Of a stretch of DNA of 10,201 nt, positions 5,678 to 10,201 are shown in pieces. Numbering within the stretch: the stretch's first letter is position 1; every line of letters begins with the position of its first letter. Origin of the DNA: Planctomycetaceae bacterium (GTDB lineage Bacteria > Planctomycetota > Planctomycetia > Pirellulales > UBA1268); the NCBI GenBank assembly GCA_009691925.1, contig SIAG01000121.1, forward strand, positions 1-10,201, in the 5' to 3' direction. Both the position numbers and the translations under genes were made by a program. The notes beneath the pieces are model-generated. The model searched no databases and had not been told where the DNA came from. It saw nothing but the letters and a program-made list of their open reading frames with translations.

Positions 5678-8278
5678 ATGTCCGATCGACCTTCGCGACA
5701 GGATTTCGTCGTGTCGCCGCAGACCTCGAAGCTCCGCTTCGCGCTCACGGCGGCCGGCTGTGCCTGCGCCGGGTTCGGGGTCGTGTGGGCGAGTCTCGCC
5801 GTGCGCGGCATGCTCCGCGGAGCAGAGGCCCCCGCCAGGGTCGAGCGGCCCGACCTCGCCGCCGAGCCGGATCTTGCCCCATCGCCGATCGCCGCGGCCG
5901 CACCGCTGGCGGACGAGGCTCCGGAGCGTCGGTTCGCCCGTTTCCCCATCGAACAGACTTCGTTCGGCACGCCCCCCGGCGACGACGACGACGCGCCGCC
6001 GGCGCCACAGCGCTATGGCAGCCCCGGCCGGTTCGGCCAGGCACTGCCAACCGTGGAGCCGGAGCTCACCGACACCTCCACCCCAGCCATGGAAAGCGGT
6101 GGCGAGCGGACGGGGCTGCGAGCGCCAGGCCTGATCACCACGCTCTCGGGAATCGACGCGACGGAGGCTGCACCGCCGGAACAGGACTTCTCCGGCCGCG
6201 CCGCTCCCCTTCCACAGGAGAGCCCCTCAGAGGACGATCCTGGCCTCGACGCCGGCGAGCCCGATCCTGCCGCCGACTTCCAGCCACAGGCGCCGACGGA
6301 CGACATGTCGCGCTTCCAGAGCCCGGAATCTGTCGCTGACGTTGGCGCTACCGCCCCGGACGAGGCCCGGCTCCCCGAAGACCTCGGCGACATCGCCGCT
6401 CCGACCGGGGAGAGCCGGGCACTTGCCCCTTCTCCGCTCCCGGCCGGTCTTGGCAATCCGCTTCGCCGGCCAGCCAGCCCGGCCCCTCTGAGCTCCACCG
6501 AAGCCCCACCACAGCACCCGTTTGCTGCAGCGCCGCTGCCGGACGCGGCGCCGCCGAGCTCTTTCCCTCCCCCGGCTTCCTCCTCCCGCACCGGCATCGC
6601 GGCGGGTCGGACCGCCGGCTTTTCCGATCGGGCGGATGAGGGCTTCGACGACGGGGCCCCGATCCCCGCTCACGCCCAGCCGGGTCGTGCAGCGGCCGCG
6701 CCGATCGGAGCGGGCATGCCGTTTGCCGCCGCCCCGCCGATCGGCCCACCCCCTGCCACCGCGTCCGGCGGAGGAGCCCTGCGGGGCGGACCTGCCCAGC
6801 GGGGCGTCAGCTTGCCCCCCGATCAACCCCCGCCCACGCCGACCGGCCAGGGCCGCCCCGGCGCGATCCAGCTTGAAGGCGTGCAGACGCCGCAACTGGC
6901 GCTTGAGAAGCGCGGTCCCCGTGAGATCCAGGTTGGCAAGACAGCGCGCTTCGAGATCCTCGTCCGGAATGTCGGCAGCGCGACGGCCAACGATGTCGTG
7001 CTCCGCGATTCGGTTCCTTTCGGCACGGCGCTGGTCGCCACGACCCCCCCCGCCTCGCCGACCCACGCACCGGGTGGCCAGGGCGACGCATCGGCCCCTG
7101 CGTCCGATCTCGTCTGGCAACTCGGCGCCCTTCCCCCGGGAGGGCAGGCGCGCGTCGCCCTCGACGTCATGCCGCTGCAGGAAGGGGATGTCGGCAGTGT
7201 CGCCAGTGTTAGCTTCCGGGCCGATGCCTCGGTTCGCGCTCGGGCGACGCGGCCGGCGCTTGAGATTGTCGCCGAGCCGCCGCTGCCGGTGCTCGTTGGG
7301 CTCGAGTCACGCATGACGATCACGATCTCCAATCCCGGCAGCGGGATCGCCTCGGGTGTGGTGCTCGAAGGCCTGCTCCCCGAAGGGCTCACCCACCAGG
7401 CCGGGCATGAGTTGGAGTTCGACGTTGGCGCGCTATCGCCAGGGGAATCGCGGACGATCGACCTCGTCCTCGCCACGACCGGCCCGGGGGTTCATGCCCT
7501 GCGGCTCACCGCTCGGGCCGATGGCCAGATCGAGGTCTCGGAGACGGTGAAGATCGCCGTCACGGCGCCGACCCTCGAACTGGCGGTCCAGATGCCGTCG
7601 CGCCGCTATCTCCAGCGTCCCGCCACCTGTGTCCTCTCCATGACCAACGCCGGTACGGCACCGGCCGTCGGCGTCGAGCTCGTCGCGCAGCTTCCCCCGG
7701 GCATGAAGTTCATCCGGGCCACCAATGCCGGCTACTACGAGGAGCGGACCCACCGCGTCCTCTGGAACCTCGAGGAGCTGCCCGCCGCCGAGACCGGTCA
7801 GGTCGAGGTCGTCGTGATGCCGATCGCGCTGGGGCCGCAAAAGGTCGTCGCCGCCGCCCGCACCACCGCCGGGCTGTCTGATCAAATCGGCCACACCGTG
7901 GAGGTCGAAGGGCTGGCGGCCCTCGCCTTCGAGGTGGCCGACAGCGAGGATCCAATCGAGGTTGGCGGGGTCAGCGAGTACGTGATTCGTGTCGCCAATC
8001 AGGGGACGAAGCCGGCCAGTGGTGTCCGCGTCTCCGCCACGCTCTTGGGCGACATGGAGCCGGTCGATGCCCGCGGGCCCTCGCCCCACCGCGTCGACAA
8101 CCTCACGATCTCGTTTGAGCCGCTGGCGAAGCTCGCCCCGTCCGAGGAGGCCACCTACCGGATCCGCGTCCGCGGTCGCCGCGAGGGGGACCAGCGCGTC
8201 CAGGTGCAGCTGACCAGCGACGATCAGCCGGCCCCGATCACCAAGGAAGAGGTCACGCGGGTGTACGCCGATCGCTGA
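5678..8278 (+). CDS. Membrane-anchored DUF11-repeat protein with long Pro/Ala-rich linker
   Basis: This 866-residue protein has a short N-tail, one membrane segment at about 20-42 (FALTAAGCACAGFGVVWASLAV-like), then about 350 residues of low-complexity Pro, Ala, Ser and Asp (about 50-400), which look disordered. Four Ig-like repeats of the DUF11/CARDB kind follow, at about 405-520, 524-626, 629-742 and 744-862. Each opens with a strand and the hallmark pattern of a VRNVG, ISNPG, MTNAG or VANQG turn followed by A.....V.L.D..P or similar (for example RDSVPFGTAL near 442, GLLPEGL and AQLPPGMKF). Such repeats occur in large surface and OmcB-like envelope proteins in Chlamydiae and Planctomycetes; a structural or adhesive envelope role is inferred. 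Only one Cys lies in the repeats, unlike Cys-rich OmcB. The ATG at 5678 has AGAGG 8 bases upstream; the frame is open to 5597 but that part is not family-like. It starts 101 bases after ftr without an obvious terminator between them. Confidence 0.9.
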   Translation: MSDRPSRQDFVVSPQTSKLRFALTAAGCACAGFGVVWASLAVRGMLRGAEAPARVERPDLAAEPDLAPSPIAAAAPLADEAPERRFARFPIEQTSFGTPPGDDDDAPPAPQRYGSPGRFGQALPTVEPELTDTSTPAMESGGERTGLRAPGLITTLSGIDATEAAPPEQDFSGRAAPLPQESPSEDDPGLDAGEPDPAADFQPQAPTDDMSRFQSPESVADVGATAPDEARLPEDLGDIAAPTGESRALAPSPLPAGLGNPLRRPASPAPLSSTEAPPQHPFAAAPLPDAAPPSSFPPPASSSRTGIAAGRTAGFSDRADEGFDDGAPIPAHAQPGRAAAAPIGAGMPFAAAPPIGPPPATASGGGALRGGPAQRGVSLPPDQPPPTPTGQGRPGAIQLEGVQTPQLALEKRGPREIQVGKTARFEILVRNVGSATANDVVLRDSVPFGTALVATTPPASPTHAPGGQGDASAPASDLVWQLGALPPGGQARVALDVMPLQEGDVGSVASVSFRADASVRARATRPALEIVAEPPLPVLVGLESRMTITISNPGSGIASGVVLEGLLPEGLTHQAGHELEFDVGALSPGESRTIDLVLATTGPGVHALRLTARADGQIEVSETVKIAVTAPTLELAVQMPSRRYLQRPATCVLSMTNAGTAPAVGVELVAQLPPGMKFIRATNAGYYEERTHRVLWNLEELPAAETGQVEVVVMPIALGPQKVVAAARTTAGLSDQIGHTVEVEGLAALAFEVADSEDPIEVGGVSEYVIRVANQGTKPASGVRVSATLLGDMEPVDARGPSPHRVDNLTISFEPLAKLAPSEEATYRIRVRGRREGDQRVQVQLTSDDQPAPITKEEVTRVYADR

Positions 8279-8410
8279 AGGCAGCCACCCCGGGGTGCTT
8301 CCCTCTCGCCGAGCGGCGTGCGACACTCGCCCGCTCCTCCATTTCTGCCCGCGGCGTGGATGTCGGCTGGTCGCCGCGGCGGGTGGGAGTCGCCAAACTC
8401 CGGAGCCGCG

Positions 8411-9166
8411 ATGCGCCCCCTCACCCGCGAACAGGTCCGCGCTGTTGATCTTCAGGCGATCGGGGAGTATTCCCTCCCTGGCATCGTCCTCATGGAGAAC
8501 GCCGGACGGAACGCCGCCCACCTGCTGATGGCACTTGCCTCGCTCGATCGCGGTAATCCGCCGCTCCGAGTGGCGATCGTCTGCGGCCGGGGGAACAACG
8601 GCGGCGATGGCTTCGTGATCGCCCGTCACCTGGAGAACCTCGGGGCGGAGATAAAAATCCTCCTCGCCTCCGATCCGAGCGTTTACCGAGGCGACGCCGC
8701 CATCAATCACGCCGTCGCCGTCCGGGCTGGGATCGCGATCGAGCCGCTCGAATCAGCGCCGATGGAAGCGTGGTCTGCGGCGCTCGCCGGATCCGATTGG
8801 ATCGTCGACGCCCTCCTCGGCACCGGCTCGAGCGGCGCTCCGCGCGGCGCGGTGGCGACGGCGATTGGGGCGATCAATCTTGCCGGCAATCTGCACGGTC
8901 CGGACTCCCGGCCTCTGCCGGGTTCCCGACTTCCCCGGGTTCTCGCCGTCGATCTCCCCTCCGGCTTGAATTGCGACACGGGGCTGGCCGCCGGGGAATG
9001 CCTCCGCGCCGATGTCACCGCCACGTTCGTGGCCCGGAAGATCGGCTTCGACGCTCCCGGCGCCAGCGCCTTCACCGGCGCCGTCCACGTCCTCGACATC
9101 GGCGTGCCGCGGAGGCTCCTCGAAGCGACCGGACGAGCAAACCAACCTAAACCACCCACCGAATGA
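8411..9166 (+). CDS. nnrE: NAD(P)H-hydrate epimerase (YjeF N-terminal domain, stand-alone)
   Basis: The enzyme interconverts the R and S forms of damaged, hydrated NADH and NADPH so that an ADP- or ATP-dependent dehydratase can repair them; it acts in the cytoplasm. The 251-residue product is the single YjeF_N domain without the fused dehydratase domain found in the E. coli type. Landmarks are LMENAGRNAA (27-36), the dinucleotide and potassium-binding loop GRGNNGGDGFV (59-69), VDALLGTG (132-139), AVDLPSGLNCDTG (179-191) and TFVARKIG (205-212). Residues about 161-175 (HGPDSRPLPGSRLP) look like an extra polar loop before the AVDLPSG strand compared with the usual close spacing. ATG at 8411 is chosen because the family begins just before LTREQVRAVD; GGAG lies 5 bases upstream (8402-8405). 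In-frame ATGs at 8318 and 8360 would add a non-conserved tail. No dehydratase gene (nnrD) is seen in the window. Confidence 0.93.
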   Translation: MRPLTREQVRAVDLQAIGEYSLPGIVLMENAGRNAAHLLMALASLDRGNPPLRVAIVCGRGNNGGDGFVIARHLENLGAEIKILLASDPSVYRGDAAINHAVAVRAGIAIEPLESAPMEAWSAALAGSDWIVDALLGTGSSGAPRGAVATAIGAINLAGNLHGPDSRPLPGSRLPRVLAVDLPSGLNCDTGLAAGECLRADVTATFVARKIGFDAPGASAFTGAVHVLDIGVPRRLLEATGRANQPKPPTE

Positions 9167-9222
9167 ACTGCTCAGTAAGAACCTCCAGAGACCCGATCGA
9201 GTATCTTTAGAAAACAGCATCT

Positions 9223-9239
9223 CCCGCAGAATCTGCGGG
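9223..9239 (+). repeat. 7-bp hairpin downstream of nnrE
   Basis: CCCGCAG (9223-9229) and CTGCGGG (9233-9239) pair perfectly around the loop AAT, 56 bases after the nnrE stop codon. No T-run follows on either strand, so it is at most a candidate for a U-poor terminator or a transcript-stabilising 3' stem. Confidence 0.5.
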
Positions 9240-9351
9240 TGACTTCCGGCTCTGGTAAGCGTCTCATGGTGTGAAACAGGGCGCATTCGATCCCTTGAGG
9301 GGTTCTAAAGCCGGCTGCCGTGCCGGCGGTCTTTCGCCTGGCACGAGCAAC

Positions 9352-9387
9352 CCGAGCCGGCAGCCGCCTGGCCGAGCCGGCAGCCGC
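9352..9387 (+). repeat. Two copies of a 16-base GC-rich direct repeat
   Basis: CCGAGCCGGCAGCCGC occurs at 9352-9367 and again, identically, at 9372-9387, a period of 20 bases. The core CGGCAGCCG also occurs inverted (CGGCTGCCG) at 9312-9320, so the transcript could pair 9312-9320 with either copy. The meaning is unknown; a tandem regulator site or a REP-like intergenic repeat would both fit. Confidence 0.65.
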
Positions 9388-9407
9388 TTAGCCCGCCCCC
9401 CGGATTC

Positions 9408-9496
9408 AATTCCCGCCCGGTTCCAACTCGTCGCGGACAGGCGCTGGTGCCGGCGCGGGACCCGCGGGGGGTGACGAGTCGCTGGTGCGGGGAATT
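9408..9496 (+). other. Nested inverted repeats, possible structured RNA leader
   Basis: AATTCCCGC (9408-9416) pairs with GCGGGGAATT (9487-9496) with one bulged G. Inside it, ACTCGTCGC (9426-9434) pairs with GTGACGAGT (9471-9479) with one G-U pair. Inside that, CGCGG (9454-9458) can pair with CCGCG (9462-9466) around a 3-base loop. The outer stem shares bases 9494-9496 with the next hairpin. The nesting suggests an RNA fold of about 90 bases, but wide-spaced pairings in GC-rich DNA arise easily by chance. Confidence 0.3.
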
Positions 9497-9517
9497 GCGC
9501 AAAGTGTCTTGCGCAAT
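9494..9517. repeat. Perfect 9-bp inverted repeat upstream of the SUMF1-like gene
   Basis: ATTGCGCAA (9494-9502) and TTGCGCAAT (9509-9517) are exact reverse complements around a 6-base spacer. ATGCGCAT (9516-9523) adds an overlapping 8-base palindrome. Each arm is itself close to palindromic (TTGCGCAA), which is more typical of a binding site for a dimeric regulator than of a terminator. No T-run follows. It lies 229 bases before the ATG at 9746. Confidence 0.65.
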
Positions 9518-9730
9518 GCGCATGGTCCGTTGCGCTTTCTGCGTGTGGTGCGGGCGATGTGGGCGAAAAAACCGGGGGGTGAAAAGTGATCTGGCGGCCG
9601 TGGCTGCCGGAAACTCTGCGAGACTTTGGACAGGGCCTTGAATTGGGCTCGACATGCAATTTGGGGGGGTGGTCTATTTAATTTGCGGGCACATGTTTTC
9701 GGCCCTCCGTCGAATGCAGATCTGCTCATC

Positions 9731-9737
9731 AAAAGGA
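9731..9737 (+). promoter_or_regulatory. Ribosome binding site deciding the start of the SUMF1-like gene
   Basis: AAAAGGA ends 8 bases before the ATG at 9746. The in-frame ATG at 9737 overlaps this site and so has no room for a Shine-Dalgarno of its own; the 9746 start is preferred and gives a cleaner signal peptide. Confidence 0.75.
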
Positions 9738-9745
9738 TGGATCCT

Positions 9746-10201
9746 ATGGCTCGCTTTTCTTTGAAAGCTTTTTCTGTTTGGCTGGCTGCCTTGGCCTGCC
9801 TGCTGGCGGCTCCGGCCGGTGCGGTTTCGATCGACATGGTGACGGTTGGCAATGCCGGCAACACCAACGACACCGGCCTTATCGGCGCCGTGGCCTACGA
9901 CTACCAGATCGGCAAGTACGACGTGACGATTGGCCAATACACGGCGTTTTTGAATGCGGTGGCTGCGACCGACACCTACTCGCTTTACAACTCCAGCATG
10001 GGGACCGACGGAAACATCAAGGGCATTTCGCGTACCGGTGGATCTGACAGCTACACCTACAGCGTGCTCGGGAGTGCCAACCGCCCGATCACGTACGTGA
10101 GTTGGTGGGATTCGGCACGCTTTTCAAACTGGATGGCCAACGGCCAGCCGACGGGAGCCCAGACGAGCACGACGACGGAGAACGGGGCCTACAACGTGAA
10201 T
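9746..10201 (+). CDS. Exported formylglycine-generating-enzyme-like (SUMF1) protein, N-terminal part
   Basis: The first 152 codons are present; the gene continues past the window. Residues 1-26 are a signal peptide (FSLKAFSVWLAALACLLAAPAGA, cleavage after AGA). The mature start, MVTVGNAGNTNDTG, and the segments YDYQIGKYDVTIGQYTAFL (51-69), NRPITYVSWWDSARFSNWM (112-130), NGQPTG (132-137) and TTENGAYN (143-150) are the standard opening of the SUMF1/FGE-sulfatase domain (C-type-lectin-like fold). In planctomycetes and verrucomicrobia proteins with this opening commonly end in a PEP-CTERM sorting signal; that tail is predicted, not seen. True formylglycine-generating enzymes use two cysteines near the C-terminus, which lie outside the window, so activity cannot be judged; many such paralogues are thought to be non-catalytic envelope proteins. 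Codon use contains more T-ending codons (GTT, TTT, GCT) at the start than in the neighbours. The gene is preceded by a long repeat-rich leader. Confidence 0.88.
   Translation, partial: MARFSLKAFSVWLAALACLLAAPAGAVSIDMVTVGNAGNTNDTGLIGAVAYDYQIGKYDVTIGQYTAFLNAVAATDTYSLYNSSMGTDGNIKGISRTGGSDSYTYSVLGSANRPITYVSWWDSARFSNWMANGQPTGAQTSTTTENGAYNVN

Larger units (their letters stand above)
9167..9745. other. 579-base gene-free region with several inverted and direct repeats
   Basis: No open frame here has protein-like composition or a ribosome binding site; those on the minus strand run across the start of the SUMF1-like gene or through repeats. The stretch holds a 7-bp hairpin (9223-9239), a GC-rich block with a direct repeat (9310-9387), a nested inverted-repeat block (9408-9496), a perfect 9-bp dyad (9494-9517) overlapping the palindrome ATGCGCAT (9516-9523), and an AT-richer patch at 9655-9690 before the gene at 9746. 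It presumably contains the end of the nnrE transcript and the promoter and leader of the SUMF1-like gene. I could not place a convincing -35/-10 pair. Confidence 0.6.

Noticed and set aside
6227..7120. 297-codon Arg/Gly-rich open frame on the minus strand
   Set aside because: It is antisense to the Pro/Ala-rich linker; the Arg/Gly richness is the complement of Pro/Ala codons.
8286..8297. Palindrome CACCCCGGGGTG as a terminator after the DUF11 gene
   Set aside because: It is a 12-base palindrome without a proper loop and without a T-run, so it cannot be called a terminator.
7433..8710. 425-codon open frame on the minus strand
   Set aside because: It is antisense to the DUF11 repeats and to the start of nnrE, both strongly supported, and has no recognisable domain.
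9285..9320. Possible tRNA-like T-arm around GGGGTTCTAAAGCC
   Set aside because: No acceptor, D or anticodon arms can be drawn around it.
9339..9344. TGGCAC resembling a sigma-54 -24 element
   Set aside because: The -12 part (TTGC) is missing at the required distance.
9406..9873. 155-codon open frame on the minus strand
   Set aside because: It overlaps the start of the SUMF1-like gene and the repeat block, with low-complexity Pro/Ala ends and no ribosome binding site.

Overview
The window looks like a high-GC planctomycete chromosome (Planctomycetota, probably Pirellulales-like). This rests on protein families rather than on a marker gene. It carries a Tat-exported DUF1501 protein next to a pre-peptidase C-terminal (PPC)-type secreted protein, a bacterial formylmethanofuran:tetrahydromethanopterin formyltransferase, a membrane-anchored DUF11-repeat protein, and an exported formylglycine-generating-enzyme-like (SUMF1) protein of the kind often found with PEP-CTERM tails in planctomycetes. 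Two of the seven protein genes are cut by the window ends.

Left part (1-4534), all on the minus strand. In transcription order it holds a large exported protein of unknown function (4534-2117) with a poly-Asp repeat, a clear intrinsic terminator (2070-2027), the DUF1501 gene with a good ribosome binding site (1860-553), and, after a 163-base gap with a stem-loop, the 5' part of a PPC-family secreted protein that leaves the window (389-1). The terminator separates the unknown gene from the DUF1501/PPC pair, which may be one transcript.

Middle and right part (4665-10201), all on the plus strand. A 130-base divergent gap leads to ftr/fhcD (4665-5576), an enzyme of the tetrahydromethanopterin-linked C1 pathway that stands here without other C1 genes. 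It is followed 101 bases later by an 866-residue protein with an N-terminal membrane anchor, a long Pro/Ala-rich linker and four DUF11-like Ig-fold repeats (5678-8278). A stand-alone NAD(P)H-hydrate epimerase (8411-9166) comes next. No strong terminator is visible between these three genes, so they may be cotranscribed, although their functions do not form one pathway.

A 579-base gene-free stretch (9167-9745) is the most structured non-coding DNA in the window. It contains two short hairpins, a 16-base direct repeat and a nested inverted-repeat set. It precedes the truncated SUMF1-like gene (9746-10201), whose start is fixed by a purine-rich ribosome binding site. I see no phage, transposon, CRISPR array, tRNA, rRNA or recognisable defence system. 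The items most worth following up are the unknown 805-residue exported protein, the isolated ftr gene and the structured leader region.
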